Positions 28,522 to 40,159 of a stretch of DNA of 64,000 nt are shown here, piece after piece. A program made the position numbers and the translations under genes. The notes under the pieces are model-generated. The model had not been told where the DNA came from and did no database searches. It saw only the letters and a list, made by a program, of their open reading frames with translations. The number at the start of each line of letters is the position of its first letter. Positions within the stretch are counted from its first letter, which is position 1. Source of the stretch: Pseudomonas sp. Ant30-3 (GTDB lineage: Bacteria; Pseudomonadota; Gammaproteobacteria; Pseudomonadales; Pseudomonadaceae); contig NZ_JMCL01000038.1 in the NCBI RefSeq assembly GCF_000690905.1, forward strand, positions 26,340-90,339, written 5' to 3'.

Positions 28522-29258
28522 CAAACAGCCTCTTTGTTTGCATCAGGCAAAGGTGCCTCTGTAGGTGTATACACCATCACGTCGAGCACAGCGGAGTGAA
28601 ACTCGCGGCGGTACAGCACCATTACGACGCCAGCACTCATCAGCATGAACAGCCACGGGCTGACGAACCAGGCCAGCATGGTCATGCCGAAGTAATAAGC
28701 ACGCAGGCCGAAGTTGAACTGGTTGGCCGCCATGGAGATGACGCGCGCCGCACGGGCGGCGAAGGCTTTACGCTCCTGCTCGGACACATGGCGCTCCCCC
28801 ACCATGGGCGCCGAGCCGATCAGGATCGCCGCGAAGTTGTACTGACGCATGCACCAGCTGAAGGTGAAGAACGCATAGACGAACACCATCGCCAGGCACA
28901 ACAGCTTGATTTCAGACATACCCCGGGACGCCTGCTGCACCATGGGGATGTCTGCCAGCAACGACACCGCACGTTCGGACGCGCCCAGCACGGTCAGAAT
29001 ACCGGCCAGAATGATCAACGTGCTGGAGGCGAAGAACGAGGCATTGCGTTCGAGGTTGCCGATAACGCTGGCATCAGCGATGCGGTTGTCGCGCAGCAGC
29101 ATGCGGCGCATCCAGTCCTCCCGATACAGGTGCAGGACACTGGCCAGGCACGCCGTATCGCTGCCCTTCCACGTTGCATAACGGGTATACCCACCCCAGC
29201 AAATGACGAACCAGACGGCGGCGAGAATGTGGATCAGGTTGGCTTGGATGAACGACAT
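28521..29258 (-). CDS. DUF599 domain-containing membrane protein
   Basis: 245 residues, about four to five hydrophobic helices. The DUF599 features are the N-terminal AAVWFVICWGGYTRYA, the MRRMLLRDNRIADASVIGNLERNASFFAS block and the late NQFNFGLRAYYF motif. Function unknown. It is the first gene of a two-gene unit with the MAPEG gene; upstream lies a REP pair and the brnQ terminator. Confidence 0.88.
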   Translation of the reverse strand: MSFIQANLIHILAAVWFVICWGGYTRYATWKGSDTACLASVLHLYREDWMRRMLLRDNRIADASVIGNLERNASFFASSTLIILAGILTVLGASERAVSLLADIPMVQQASRGMSEIKLLCLAMVFVYAFFTFSWCMRQYNFAAILIGSAPMVGERHVSEQERKAFAARAARVISMAANQFNFGLRAYYFGMTMLAWFVSPWLFMLMSAGVVMVLYRREFHSAVLDVMVYTPTEAPLPDANKEAV

Positions 29259-29294
29259 GCGGGTCCTTTTGATGTAAATACGCAGTACATATTA

Positions 29295-29390
29295 CCTGTA
29301 GGAGTGAGCCTGCTCGCGACAGCGGCCGAACATTCACCCTCTGTGTTGACTGTAATACCGCTATCGCGAGCAGGGCTCACTCCTACAAGG
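29295..29390. repeat. Inverted REP pair upstream of the DUF599 gene
   Basis: CCTGTAGGAGTGAGCCTGCTCGCGA and TATCGCGAGCAGGGCTCACTCCTACA face each other across about 45 nt. Confidence 0.93.
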
Positions 29391-29442
29391 TTCAGGCGGT
29401 GGTTCGACGTTAGCTCAAGGGAAAGACACTGCATCAAGCGCA

Positions 29443-29487
29443 AAAAAAATGCCCCGTATCGATTGATACGGGGCATTTCGTTTTTTT
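29443..29487. terminator. Bidirectional terminator after brnQ
   Basis: A 12-bp stem ATGCCCCGTATC / GATACGGGGCAT with a 4-nt loop, flanked by eight A on the left and a T run on the right. Confidence 0.93.
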
Positions 29488-29531
29488 GCTGAGAGCAGCT
29501 CAAGCCCGCTTGTGACGGGCCTTGAACCGGC

Positions 29532-30845
29532 TTAAGCCAAGGCTTCTTCGCGCTTGCCCAGCAGACGATCGCAGATCACCGCCACTACCAGCGTCATGAC
29601 CGACGGCACCAGCCAGGCCAGGCCTTGCTCGCTCAGCGGCAGGTGGGTGAGTTGCGTCGACATCCAGTCCGCCAGACCTGCGCCCTTAAGCGCATCGATC
29701 AGGCCGAAGATGAACGACACCAGCATCACCGGACCGACGATACGGGTCTGCTCATTCCAGAAATCCTTGCAAAAGCTCAGGGCCACCAGCGCGATGCACG
29801 GCGGATAGATCGCCGTCAGCACCGGGATCGAGAACGCAATCAGATTGGTCAGGCCGAGGTTGGACACCAGCAGGGAGAACGCCGCAAGGATGATGACCAA
29901 GGTCTTGTAGGAAAGTGGCAGCACACGGCTGAAGTACTCGGCGCACGCACAGGTCAGACCGACCGCCGTCACCAGACACGCCAGGGAGATCAGCACAGCA
30001 AGGAAACCGCTGCCCAAAGAGCCAAAGGTGTGCTGCACGTAGGCGTGCAATACCGCCGCGCCGTTGGTCGCACCGGCAGCCACTTCATGGCTGCCCGAGC
30101 CAAGACGGAACAGGCTGACATACACCAGCGCCAGACCGACACCGGCGATCAGCCCGGCGATGATCGCGTAACGGGTGATCAGCGCCGGAGACTCGACACC
30201 GCGCGAACGAATGGCATTGACGATGACGATGCCGAACACCAGTGCGCCGAGGGTATCCATGGTCAGGTAACCATTGATGAAGCCTTGGGAAAACGGTGCT
30301 GCGACATATTCCGGCGTCGCTACGCCGATATCACCGGCAGGCAACGCGAACGCCGCAATGCCGAGCATCGCCAGGGCGATAATCTTCAGCGGCGCGAGGA
30401 AACGTCCTACGGTATCCAGCAACCGACCTGGATACAGCGAAATGAAGAACACCAGCAGGAAGTACACGGCGCTATAAAGGAACAGCGCCAAAGGGCTTTC
30501 GCCGGTCAGTGGCGCCAGACCGACTTCGAATGACACGGTCGCCGTGCGCGGTGTAGCGAACAGCGGGCCTACCGCGAGGTAGCAAGCGGCCGCGAGGATG
30601 CCGCCGGCCACCTTGCCGATCGGGCTGCTCAAGGCATCCATTGCGCCGCCGACTTTCGCCAACGCCACCACAGTGATCACCGGCAGACCGACCGCTGTGA
30701 TCAGGAAGCCTAACGCTGCCATCCAGACATGAGGCCCGGACTGCAAACCGACAATAGGCGGGAAGATGATGTTGCCAGCCCCGACGAACAGGGCAAACGT
30801 CATAAAACCAAGCGCCAGGATGTCCTGACCTTTCAACACTTTCAT
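29532..30845 (-). CDS. brnQ: Branched-chain amino acid transporter BrnQ (LIV-II type)
   Basis: 437 residues, twelve predicted membrane helices. The LIVCS family start is clear ([24 protein letters not shown], with the helix-breaking GAGN). It imports Leu, Ile and Val with sodium (or protons) across the inner membrane. It is a single-gene unit with a strong terminator after it. The 5' region (30846-31087) is AT-richer and contains no gene. Confidence 0.95.
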   Translation of the reverse strand: MKVLKGQDILALGFMTFALFVGAGNIIFPPIVGLQSGPHVWMAALGFLITAVGLPVITVVALAKVGGAMDALSSPIGKVAGGILAAACYLAVGPLFATPRTATVSFEVGLAPLTGESPLALFLYSAVYFLLVFFISLYPGRLLDTVGRFLAPLKIIALAMLGIAAFALPAGDIGVATPEYVAAPFSQGFINGYLTMDTLGALVFGIVIVNAIRSRGVESPALITRYAIIAGLIAGVGLALVYVSLFRLGSGSHEVAAGATNGAAVLHAYVQHTFGSLGSGFLAVLISLACLVTAVGLTCACAEYFSRVLPLSYKTLVIILAAFSLLVSNLGLTNLIAFSIPVLTAIYPPCIALVALSFCKDFWNEQTRIVGPVMLVSFIFGLIDALKGAGLADWMSTQLTHLPLSEQGLAWLVPSVMTLVVAVICDRLLGKREEALA

Positions 30846-31087
30846 TGGGGAAATACCACACTACTGAATCGGAATTTAGAGAGGGATTTCCCTTATGGGT
30901 GAGGGAAATGCTGTCGAACCGCATAGGCCCGACCCTTTAGCGCGAAGCTTCCTTGTGGGACGCGGACGCAAAAATGGCGGCTAGCCTAACGAATTTGCAC
31001 GACAAACGCACTGTTGCAGGGCGAACATTCCGATCTGCGACATTTCTGTGTCGCATTTACGTATCTTATTTGCTGACGTAGAACCCC

Positions 31088-31233
31088 GTGGCGAGGGGAT
31101 TTAGCGGAACGCCGCACCGCCCCGTTGGGTCGCGAAGCGGCCCCAAAACCTGCATTCGAGGTGTATGAGATGCACCGCATACAATGGTTTTACGACTGCT
31201 GCGCAGTCGAGCGGGGATAAATCCCCTCGCCAC
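31088..31233. repeat. GGGGATTTATCCCC-type stem-loop element, copy 1
   Basis: GTGGCGAGGGGATTTAGCGG at the left faces GGGGATAAATCCCCTCGCCAC at the right, with the inner blocks CCCCGTTGGGTCGCGAAGCGGCCCC and ACGACTGCTGCGCAGTCGAGCGGGG. The same parts recur at 48422-48520 and 50073-50211. In this copy the left arm is degenerate and the loop larger. It lies in the brnQ-sucD gap. Confidence 0.85.
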
Positions 31234-31262
31234 CGGGGCAATGCACAAACCTCAGAAACAAC

Positions 31263-31286
31263 AAAGGCCACCCGAAGGTGGCCTTT
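31263..31286. terminator. Terminator after sucD
   Basis: AAAGGCCACC CGAA GGTGGCCTTT: a 10-bp stem with a four-base loop, just downstream of the last gene of the long TCA block. Confidence 0.88.
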
Positions 31287-31316
31287 GTCTGGTGAAGCGT
31301 CAGCTAAGCGCGAGGC

Positions 31317-32198
31317 TTACTTGACGGCCCAACCGGTCAGCTCGGACAAAGCCTTGCCGATATCTGCCAGCGAACGCACGGTTTTCACGCCTGCGTCTTC
31401 CAGGGCAGCAAACTTCTCGTCTGCTGTGCCCTTGCCGCCAGAGATGATTGCGCCAGCATGGCCCATGCGCTTGCCCGCAGGGGCAGTCACACCAGCGATG
31501 TAGGAAACAACCGGCTTGGTCACGTGTGCCTTGATGTAAGCAGCCGCTTCTTCTTCAGCCGAACCGCCGATCTCACCGATCATTACGATCGCTTCGGTCT
31601 TCGGGTCTTCCTGGAACAGCTTCAGGATGTCGATGAAGTTCGAACCCGGGATCGGGTCACCACCGATGCCGACGCAAGTCGACTGACCGAAACCAGCGTC
31701 AGTCGTCTGCTTGACAGCTTCGTAGGTCAGGGTGCCGGAACGGGAAACGATACCGACCTTGCCTGGCAAGTGAATGTGACCTGGCATGATGCCGATCTTG
31801 CATTCGCCTGGAGTGATCACGCCTGGGCAGTTAGGACCGATCAGGACTACGCCCAGCTCGTCGCACTTGACCTTGGCATCCAGCATATCCAGGGTAGGAA
31901 TGCCTTCGGTGATGCAAACGATCAGCTTGATGCCGGCGAAAGCAGCTTCCAGGATCGAATCTTTGCAGAAAGGAGCCGGAACGTAGATCACGCTGGCGGT
32001 AGCGCCAGTTTGAGCAACAGCGTCTTTCACGGTGTTGAACACTGGCAGACCCAGGTGCTCGGTGCCGCCCTTGCCCGGAGTTACACCACCAACCATCTTG
32101 GTGCCGTACTCGATGGCTTGCTGGGTGTGGAAACTACCTTGCGAACCGGTAATACCCTGGCAGATAACTTTGGTGTCTTTATTGATCAGGACGCTCAT
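31317..32198 (-). CDS. sucD: Succinyl-CoA synthetase alpha subunit
   Basis: 293 residues. It binds CoA at its N-terminal Rossmann domain ([13 protein letters not shown]) and holds the active-site histidine that is phosphorylated (His247, in [14 protein letters not shown]). With SucC it makes succinate and ATP (or GTP) from succinyl-CoA in the TCA cycle. The ATG at 32198 overlaps the sucC TAA by one base. It is the last gene of the sdh-suc-lpd block. Confidence 0.98.
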   Translation of the reverse strand: MSVLINKDTKVICQGITGSQGSFHTQQAIEYGTKMVGGVTPGKGGTEHLGLPVFNTVKDAVAQTGATASVIYVPAPFCKDSILEAAFAGIKLIVCITEGIPTLDMLDAKVKCDELGVVLIGPNCPGVITPGECKIGIMPGHIHLPGKVGIVSRSGTLTYEAVKQTTDAGFGQSTCVGIGGDPIPGSNFIDILKLFQEDPKTEAIVMIGEIGGSAEEEAAAYIKAHVTKPVVSYIAGVTAPAGKRMGHAGAIISGGKGTADEKFAALEDAGVKTVRSLADIGKALSELTGWAVK

Positions 32199-33364
32199 TA
32201 TTTGCCCTCCGCAGCTTTAACGACTTGTTGAGCAGCGTCGGTCAGGCTGGTTGCAGCGATGATGTTCAAACCGCTTTCTGCCAGTACTTTAGCGCCCAGC
32301 TCAGCGTTGTTGCCTTCAAGGCGAACAACAACCGGGATTTTCACGCCGACTTCTTTCACTGCACCGATGATGCCTTCGGCAATCATGTCGCAACGAACGA
32401 TGCCGCCGAAGATGTTGACCAGTACTGCAGCGACGTTAGTGTCGGACAGGATGATCTTGAACGCTTCGGTAACGCGTTCTTTGGTAGCACCGCCGCCCAC
32501 GTCGAGGAAGTTGGCTGGTTTGCCGCCATGCAGGTTGACGATGTCCATGGTACCCATGGCCAGGCCCGCACCGTTGACCATGCAACCGATGTTGCCTTCC
32601 AGTGCCACGTAGTTCAGTTCGAACTTGGCAGCGTGCGCTTCGCGCGGATCGTCTTGCGACGGATCGTGGAAAGTCTTCAGCTTAGGCTGACGGTACATGG
32701 CGTTGGCGTCGATGTTGATCTTGGCGTCGAGGCAGTGGAGATCGCCGTCAGCCTTGATCACCAGCGGGTTCACTTCCAGCAGAGCCAGGTCATGATCCTT
32801 GAACAGTTTGGCCAGGCCTACGAAGATCTTGGCGAACTGGGCAACCTGCTTGCCTTCCAGACCTAACTGGAATGCCAGCTCGCGACCCTGGAATGGCTGA
32901 GCGCCAACCAGTGGATCGATAGTGGCCTTGAGAATTTTCTCAGGAGTATCGTGAGCGATTTTCTCGATGTCCACGCCACCTTCGGTGGAAGCCATGAACA
33001 CGATGCGACGGCTCGAACGGTCAACGACAGCGCCCAGGTACAGCTCTTTAGCGATATCAGTGCACGATTCAACCAGGATCTTGGTGACTGGCTGACCATT
33101 GGCGTCAGTCTGGTAAGTCACCAGACGCTTGCCCAGCCACTGCTGTGCGAATGCTTTGGCGTCTTCTCTGCTGCGAACCAGCTTAACGCCGCCCGCTTTA
33201 CCGCGACCACCGGCGTGAACCTGGGCTTTGACAACCCACTCGCTGCCGCCGATCTTGTCGCACGCTTCTGCTGCTGCTTCCGGAGTGTCTACTGCGTAAC
33301 CGGTCGAAACTGGCAGGCCGTATTCAGCGAACAGCTGCTTACCCTGATACTCGTGAAGATTCAT
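32198..33364 (-). CDS. sucC: Succinyl-CoA synthetase beta subunit
   Basis: 388 residues, ATP-grasp fold. The starting motif [19 protein letters not shown], the [14 protein letters not shown] loop and the C-terminal [11 protein letters not shown] segment are all standard. The stop shares a base with the sucD start. It lies 182 nt after lpd, with a perfect hairpin (33441-33463) between them. Confidence 0.98.
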   Translation of the reverse strand: MNLHEYQGKQLFAEYGLPVSTGYAVDTPEAAAEACDKIGGSEWVVKAQVHAGGRGKAGGVKLVRSREDAKAFAQQWLGKRLVTYQTDANGQPVTKILVESCTDIAKELYLGAVVDRSSRRIVFMASTEGGVDIEKIAHDTPEKILKATIDPLVGAQPFQGRELAFQLGLEGKQVAQFAKIFVGLAKLFKDHDLALLEVNPLVIKADGDLHCLDAKINIDANAMYRQPKLKTFHDPSQDDPREAHAAKFELNYVALEGNIGCMVNGAGLAMGTMDIVNLHGGKPANFLDVGGGATKERVTEAFKIILSDTNVAAVLVNIFGGIVRCDMIAEGIIGAVKEVGVKIPVVVRLEGNNAELGAKVLAESGLNIIAATSLTDAAQQVVKAAEGK

Positions 33365-33440
33365 GCTTATTACCGTCTTCGTTAGGTACTGCGCATTCGG
33401 TGCTGCACTTGTTCAAGTGCCGCACCACCTGTGACTGCTG

Positions 33441-33463
33441 CTTGCGTAGCTGAGCTACGCAAG
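33441..33463. other. Perfect hairpin in the lpd-sucC spacer
   Basis: CTTGCGTAGC and GCTACGCAAG form ten base pairs with a three-base loop. There is no T run on either side, so it may be an mRNA processing or stability element rather than a terminator. Confidence 0.6.
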
Positions 33464-33546
33464 ACTGCGTCCAGCGGACATTCCGCGGTGAGTCTTGCTC
33501 GCAAGGCTCACGACGGGCAGACACCGCCGTGGTTTCTTATTGTCTG

Positions 33547-34983
<1,437 letters not shown>

Positions 34984-35080
34984 TCAAAAATCCTCTTTTG
35001 GCAACAAGCTTGAAGCCACAAGCCTCAAGCCAGGCAGCAATTGCTCGCCGCTTCTGGCTTGAAACCGGTAGCTGCTTCTA

Positions 35081-36307
35081 TCAGATATCCAGCAGCAAAC
35101 GAGCCGGGTCTTCCAGCAGGTTCTTGATGGTAACCAGGAAGGTCACAGCTTCTTTGCCATCGATCAGACGGTGATCGTAGGACAGAGCCAGGTACATCAT
35201 CGGACGGATAACGACCTGACCGTTGATCGCCATAGGACGCTGCAGAATGTTGTGCATGCCCAGGATGGCCGCTTGCGGCGGGTTGACGATCGGGGTCGAC
35301 ATCATCGAACCGAAGGTACCACCGTTGGTGATGGTGAACGTGCCGCCGGTCATTTCGTCCATGGACAGTTTGCCGTCGCGCGCCTTCTTGCCGAAGGTGG
35401 CGATGCCGCCTTCGATTTCAGCCAGGCTCATCAGTTCGGCGTTACGCAGAACTGGCACTACCAGACCGCGGTCGCTGGACACGGCAACACCGACGTCGGC
35501 GTAACCGTGGTAAACGATGTCGGCACCGTCAATCGACGCGTTGACAGCCGGGAAGCGTTTCAGCGCTTCGGTGGCCGCTTTGACGAAGAACGACATGAAG
35601 CCCAGGCGTACGCCGTTGTGGGACTTCTCGAACAGGTCTTTGTACTTCGAACGCAGGGCCATGACTTCGGTCATGTCGACTTCGTTGAAAGTAGTCAGCA
35701 TGGCCATGTTCGATTGGGCTTCGACCAGACGCTTGGCAACGGTGGCGCGCACGCGGGTCATTGGCACGCGCTTCTCGATGCGGTCGCCGGCAGCGAACAC
35801 AGGAGCAGCGGCAGCCGGTGCAGCAGCCTTGGCAGGCGCAGCAGCAGGAGCGGATTTCTTCGCAGCAACGGCAGCTACCACGTCTTCCTTGGTCACACGA
35901 CCGCCTTTGCCAGTGCCGGCAACGGAAGCGATGTTGATGCCGTTTTCTTCAGCCAGCTTGCGAGCAGCCGGAGCAGCAACCGGATCGTCTTCGCCTTCAG
36001 CGGCAGGAGCAGCAGTTTGTGCCGCAGCCGGAGCAGCAGCTGCGGTTGCAGCTGGAGCGGCAGCAGCGCCGCCCGCTTCGATCGAGCCCAGGACTTCGTC
36101 GGACAGAACAGTGTCGCCTTCGTTCTTGACGATAGCGCCCAGCACGCCGTCGGCAGTCGCCAGCACTTCCAGCACAACCTTGTCGGTTTCGATGTCGACG
36201 ATCAGGTCGTCACGCTTTACAGCGTCGCCCGGTTGTTTGTGCCAGGTGGCAACGGTGCCGTCGGCAACCGATTCCGGGAAAGTGGGGGCTTTGATTTCGA
36301 TAGCCAT
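35081..36307 (-). CDS. sucB: Dihydrolipoyllysine succinyltransferase (E2 of 2-oxoglutarate dehydrogenase)
   Basis: 408 residues. One N-terminal lipoyl domain with the lipoylated Lys43 in [11 protein letters not shown], an Ala/Pro-rich linker (about 80-110), the E3/E1-binding domain ([12 protein letters not shown]), a second Ala-rich linker, and the catalytic chloramphenicol-acetyltransferase-like domain ending with the SYDHRLIDG motif. It forms the 24-subunit core of the complex. It lies between sucA (42 nt upstream) and lpd. Confidence 0.98.
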   Translation of the reverse strand: MAIEIKAPTFPESVADGTVATWHKQPGDAVKRDDLIVDIETDKVVLEVLATADGVLGAIVKNEGDTVLSDEVLGSIEAGGAAAAPAATAAAAPAAAQTAAPAAEGEDDPVAAPAARKLAEENGINIASVAGTGKGGRVTKEDVVAAVAAKKSAPAAAPAKAAAPAAAAPVFAAGDRIEKRVPMTRVRATVAKRLVEAQSNMAMLTTFNEVDMTEVMALRSKYKDLFEKSHNGVRLGFMSFFVKAATEALKRFPAVNASIDGADIVYHGYADVGVAVSSDRGLVVPVLRNAELMSLAEIEGGIATFGKKARDGKLSMDEMTGGTFTITNGGTFGSMMSTPIVNPPQAAILGMHNILQRPMAINGQVVIRPMMYLALSYDHRLIDGKEAVTFLVTIKNLLEDPARLLLDI

Positions 36308-36349
36308 TATCTGTGGGTCCTTAAATTCGGTTTCAGGTGCGCGAAGGCG

Positions 36350-39181
36350 TTAAACAGTAAAGGCGTCTTGCAGCAGTTTTTCCTGCTGCTCAGCGTGCAT
36401 CGATGCATAACCACAAGCAGGTGCAGCAGAAGCATCACGGCCGGCGTATTCGAGTACGAGCGACTTGTTGTGATTGCCAACGATGCGGCGCATATGGTGT
36501 TGGCTGCAGTACCACGCACCCTGGTTCATCGGCTCTTCCTGACACCAAACGATATGTTTGAGATTGGTGTACGGAGCCAGGACTTCGTTCAAGTCGTCCT
36601 CAGGGAATGGGTACAGCTGCTCGATACGCACGATGGCGATGTCATCACGACCTTCGGCACGGCGTTTTTCCAGCAGGTCGTAGTAGACCTTGCCGCTACA
36701 CAGAACTACGCGCTCGACCTTGCTCGGCTCAAGTGCATCGATTTCCGGAATAACGGTCTGGAACGAACCTTGAGCCAGATCTTCCAGGGTCGACACGGCC
36801 AGTTTGTGACGCAGCAGCGACTTCGGCGTGAGCACGATCAGCGGCTTGCGCAGCGGACGAATCACCTGACGACGCAGCAAGTGGTAGATCTGCGCCGGGG
36901 TGGTCGGTACAGCGACCTGAATGTTGTGCTCGGCGCACAGCTGCAGGTAACGCTCCAGACGTGCCGAAGAGTGCTCCGGCCCCTGACCTTCATAACCGTG
37001 CGGCAGCAGCATGGTCAGACCGCAAAGACGGCCCCACTTGTGCTCGCCGCTGGTGATGAACTGGTCGATCACGACCTGTGCACCGTTGGCGAAGTCGCCG
37101 AACTGGGCTTCCCAGATCACCAGCGCCTCAGGCGTGGTGGTCGAGTAACCGTATTCGAACGCCAGAACGGCTTCTTCAGACAGGAACGAGTCGTACAGAT
37201 CGAAACGTGGCTGGCCTTTGTACAGGTTCTGCAACGGGACATAGGTGCCCGCGTCTTTCTGGTTGTGCAAGACAGCGTGACGGTGCGAGAACGTACCGCG
37301 ACCGATGTCCTGACCCGTCATGCGAATCGGGTGACCTTCGAACGCCAGGGTCGCGTACGCCATGGTTTCGGCGTAACCCCAGTTGATCGGCAGGCCGCCG
37401 GCTTGCATTTTCTGACGGTCTTCGTAGATCTTCGAGACTTGGCGCTGAACCACGAAGCCTTCCGGAATTTCCAGCAGCTTGGCGGACAGTTCCTGCAAGG
37501 TTTTCAGGTCAAAGCTGGTGTCGTGGCGCGCAGTCCAGGCGTGGCCCAGATACGGACGCCAGTCCACGAACAACTCTTTGTTCGGCTCTTTGACCAGGCT
37601 TTTTACGACATGCAAACCGTTGTCCAGCGCGTTGCGATATTCGTCGACTTTCGCCTGAACACGCTCTGCGTCGAGCACACCGCCCTGGGTCAGACGATCA
37701 GCGTACAGCTCACGGGTGGTGCGCTGCTTGGTGATCTGCTGATACATGATCGGCTGGGTGCCGCTAGGCTCATCGGCCTCGTTGTGGCCGCGACGACGGT
37801 AGCAGACCAGATCGATGACCACGTCACGCTTGAACTGCATGCGGTAATCGATGGCCAGCTGGGTCACGAACAACACGGCTTCCGGATCATCGCCATTCAC
37901 ATGGAGGATCGGCGCCTGGATCATTTTCGCAACATCGGTGGCGTACTCGGTGGAGCGCGAGTCCAGCGGGTTGCTGATGGTGAAACCAACCTGGTTGTTG
38001 ATCACGATGTGCACGGTGCCGCCGGTTTTGAAACCGCGGGTCTGCGACATCTGGAAGGTTTCCATCACCACGCCCTGACCGGCAAATGCCGCGTCGCCGT
38101 GGATGGAGATCGGCAGCACCTTCTCGCCGGTAGGATCGTTACGACGATCCTGACGAGCGCGAACCGAACCCTCGACCACCGGAGAAACGATCTCCAGGTG
38201 GGACGGGTTGAACGCCATGGCCAGGTGAACTTCACCACCGGTGGTCATCACGTTGGACGAGAAGCCCTGGTGATATTTAACGTCACCGGAACCCAGCTCG
38301 ACCTTCTTCTTGCCTTCGAACTCGTCGAACAGCTCGCGCGGGTTCTTGCCGAAGGTGTTGACCAATACGTTGAGGCGGCCGCGGTGGGCCATGCCGATGA
38401 CGATTTCCTTGGTGCCGTACGAACCGGAACGCTGGATCAACTCGTCGAGCATCGGAATCAGGCTTTCGCCGCCTTCCAGACCGAAACGCTTGGTACCCGG
38501 GTATTTGGTGCCCAGGTATTTTTCCAGACCTTCGCCCGCGGTGACACGCTCGAGCAGGTGGCTCTTGACGTCGGCGGAGTAAGTCGGACGACCGCGTACG
38601 CTTTCCAGACGTTGCTGGAACCACTGGCGCTGCTCGGAATCGGTGATGTGCGTAAATTCAGCGCCGATGGTGCGGCAATATGTCTGCTGCAACGCTTCGT
38701 GAATTTCGCGTAGGCTCGCCTCCTCTTTGCCGATGAACAGGTCGCCGGCACGGAAGGTCGTATCAAGATCGGCATTGGTCAAGCCGTAATGATTGATTGA
38801 CAGGTCTGCAGGTGCAGGACGCTGCCACAGCCCCAGCGGATCAAGCTGGGCTGCCTGGTGGCCACGCATACGGTAGGCCTGGATCAATCGCAGTACTTCA
38901 ACTTGCTTCTTCTCGTGCTCACTGCTCACGCTGCCGGCGGAAACCGGTTGGGCGCGGCGCTGGTTCTTTGCCAGCAAGACGAAATGATCGCGAATCGTGG
39001 AGTGCGAAACATCGGTGGCAGAGTTGCCGTCAGCAGGCAACTTCTGGAAGTAGGTGCGCCACTCTTCTGGCACAGCGTTAGGGTCGTGCAGGTAGAGCTC
39101 GTAGAGCTCTTCCACATAGGCAGCGTTACTACCGGACAGGTAGGCGCTGTTCCACATGCGCTGCATCACGCTTTCTTGCAT
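36350..39181 (-). CDS. sucA: 2-oxoglutarate dehydrogenase E1 component
   Basis: 943 residues. Thiamine diphosphate-dependent decarboxylase. The N-terminal peptide (SAYLSGSNAAYVEELYELYLHDP) is the segment that binds the E2 core. TPP-binding domain features are IGMAHRGRLNVL, GDAAFAGQG and NNQVGFT, and the C-terminal transketolase-like part holds MLLPHGYEGQGPEHSSAR. It starts 262 nt after sdhB, in the same direction. The gap has a hairpin with a T run that may attenuate read-through. Confidence 0.98.
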   Translation of the reverse strand: MQESVMQRMWNSAYLSGSNAAYVEELYELYLHDPNAVPEEWRTYFQKLPADGNSATDVSHSTIRDHFVLLAKNQRRAQPVSAGSVSSEHEKKQVEVLRLIQAYRMRGHQAAQLDPLGLWQRPAPADLSINHYGLTNADLDTTFRAGDLFIGKEEASLREIHEALQQTYCRTIGAEFTHITDSEQRQWFQQRLESVRGRPTYSADVKSHLLERVTAGEGLEKYLGTKYPGTKRFGLEGGESLIPMLDELIQRSGSYGTKEIVIGMAHRGRLNVLVNTFGKNPRELFDEFEGKKKVELGSGDVKYHQGFSSNVMTTGGEVHLAMAFNPSHLEIVSPVVEGSVRARQDRRNDPTGEKVLPISIHGDAAFAGQGVVMETFQMSQTRGFKTGGTVHIVINNQVGFTISNPLDSRSTEYATDVAKMIQAPILHVNGDDPEAVLFVTQLAIDYRMQFKRDVVIDLVCYRRRGHNEADEPSGTQPIMYQQITKQRTTRELYADRLTQGGVLDAERVQAKVDEYRNALDNGLHVVKSLVKEPNKELFVDWRPYLGHAWTARHDTSFDLKTLQELSAKLLEIPEGFVVQRQVSKIYEDRQKMQAGGLPINWGYAETMAYATLAFEGHPIRMTGQDIGRGTFSHRHAVLHNQKDAGTYVPLQNLYKGQPRFDLYDSFLSEEAVLAFEYGYSTTTPEALVIWEAQFGDFANGAQVVIDQFITSGEHKWGRLCGLTMLLPHGYEGQGPEHSSARLERYLQLCAEHNIQVAVPTTPAQIYHLLRRQVIRPLRKPLIVLTPKSLLRHKLAVSTLEDLAQGSFQTVIPEIDALEPSKVERVVLCSGKVYYDLLEKRRAEGRDDIAIVRIEQLYPFPEDDLNEVLAPYTNLKHIVWCQEEPMNQGAWYCSQHHMRRIVGNHNKSLVLEYAGRDASAAPACGYASMHAEQQEKLLQDAFTV

Positions 39182-39373
39182 GCTTGGTCACCCTCGGTTA
39201 GGGGAACACCACCGGCGTCGACACCGAGCAAACTTGCAGAAGTCCGAATGCAGCGACTAAAACAAGCCACCTAGGATCACGCTGATAGTCCGGGTACCAG
39301 CCCGGATGCCCCTGCTTGTCTCATTTCTTCAAAATAAGAGCCGCAGCCTTTTAAGCTGCTGCTCAGGTTAAAA

Positions 39374-39403
39374 CTACGGCGCCGGTTGAAGCCTGCGCCG
39401 TAG
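39374..39403 (-). terminator. Hairpin with short T run between sdhB and sucA
   Basis: On the minus strand CTACGGCG and CGCCGTAG pair around a 14-nt loop and are followed by TTTTAA. It is a possible partial terminator that would set the sdh:suc transcript ratio. Confidence 0.55.
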
Positions 39404-39443
39404 CATCTACGGGTACAGCGGTGTTGCGGTTAAAGCTGCCGAA

Positions 39444-40148
39444 TCACACGCCGCTTTGCAGCAACATGTTACGGATGTGACCAATGGCTTTAGTCGGGTT
39501 CAGGCCTTTGGGACATACGTTGACGCAGTTCATGATCCCGCGGCAGCGGAATACGCTGAACGGGTCATCCAGCGAAGCCAGACGCTCGGACGTCTTGGTG
39601 TCGCGGCTGTCTGCCAGGAAGCGATACGCTTGCAGCAGAGCAGCCGGGCCCAGGAACTTGTCCGGGTTCCACCAGAAGGACGGGCAAGAAGTCGAGCAGC
39701 AAGCGCACAGGATGCACTCGTACAGACCGTCAAGCTTTTCACGCTCTTCCGGGGACTGCAGGCGTTCGATGGCCGGAGCCGGCGAATCGTTCTGCAGGTA
39801 AGGTTTCACCTTCTCGTATTGCTTGTAGAAGATGCTCATGTCGACGACCAGGTCACGGATGATCGGCAAACCTGGCAGCGGACGAACGATCAACTTGTTA
39901 CCTTTTACAACAGCAGACAGTGGCGTGACGCAGGCCAGACCGTTCTTGCCGTTGATGTTCATGCCGTCGGAACCGCAAACGCCTTCACGGCAAGAGCGAC
40001 GATAGGAAAAACCTTCGTCCTGCTCTTTGATCAGGGCCAGCACGTCCAGCACCATCAGGTCTTTACCACCGGTATCGACCTCGAATTCCTGCATGAACGG
40101 CGCGGCGTCCTGATCAGGGTTGTAGCGATAAACACTGACTTTCAACAT
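39444..40148 (-). CDS. sdhB: Succinate dehydrogenase iron-sulfur subunit
   Basis: 234 residues from the ATG at 40148; a GTG three codons earlier is in frame but less likely. Iron-sulfur ligands are in SCREGVCGSDGMN (2Fe-2S) and in CILCACCSTSCPSFWW and CVNVCPKGLNPTKAIG (4Fe-4S, 3Fe-4S). It carries electrons from SdhA flavin to ubiquinone at SdhCD. Eleven bases after the sdhA stop. Confidence 0.98.
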   Translation of the reverse strand: MLKVSVYRYNPDQDAAPFMQEFEVDTGGKDLMVLDVLALIKEQDEGFSYRRSCREGVCGSDGMNINGKNGLACVTPLSAVVKGNKLIVRPLPGLPIIRDLVVDMSIFYKQYEKVKPYLQNDSPAPAIERLQSPEEREKLDGLYECILCACCSTSCPSFWWNPDKFLGPAALLQAYRFLADSRDTKTSERLASLDDPFSVFRCRGIMNCVNVCPKGLNPTKAIGHIRNMLLQSGV

Positions 40149-40159
40149 GGCAGCCACCC

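Noticed and set aside
35171..38713. 1180-codon open frame on the plus strand opposite sucB/sucA
   Set aside because: It is an antisense shadow of sucA and sucB produced by high GC and codon bias. Its translation is His/Arg/Gln-rich, without family motifs.
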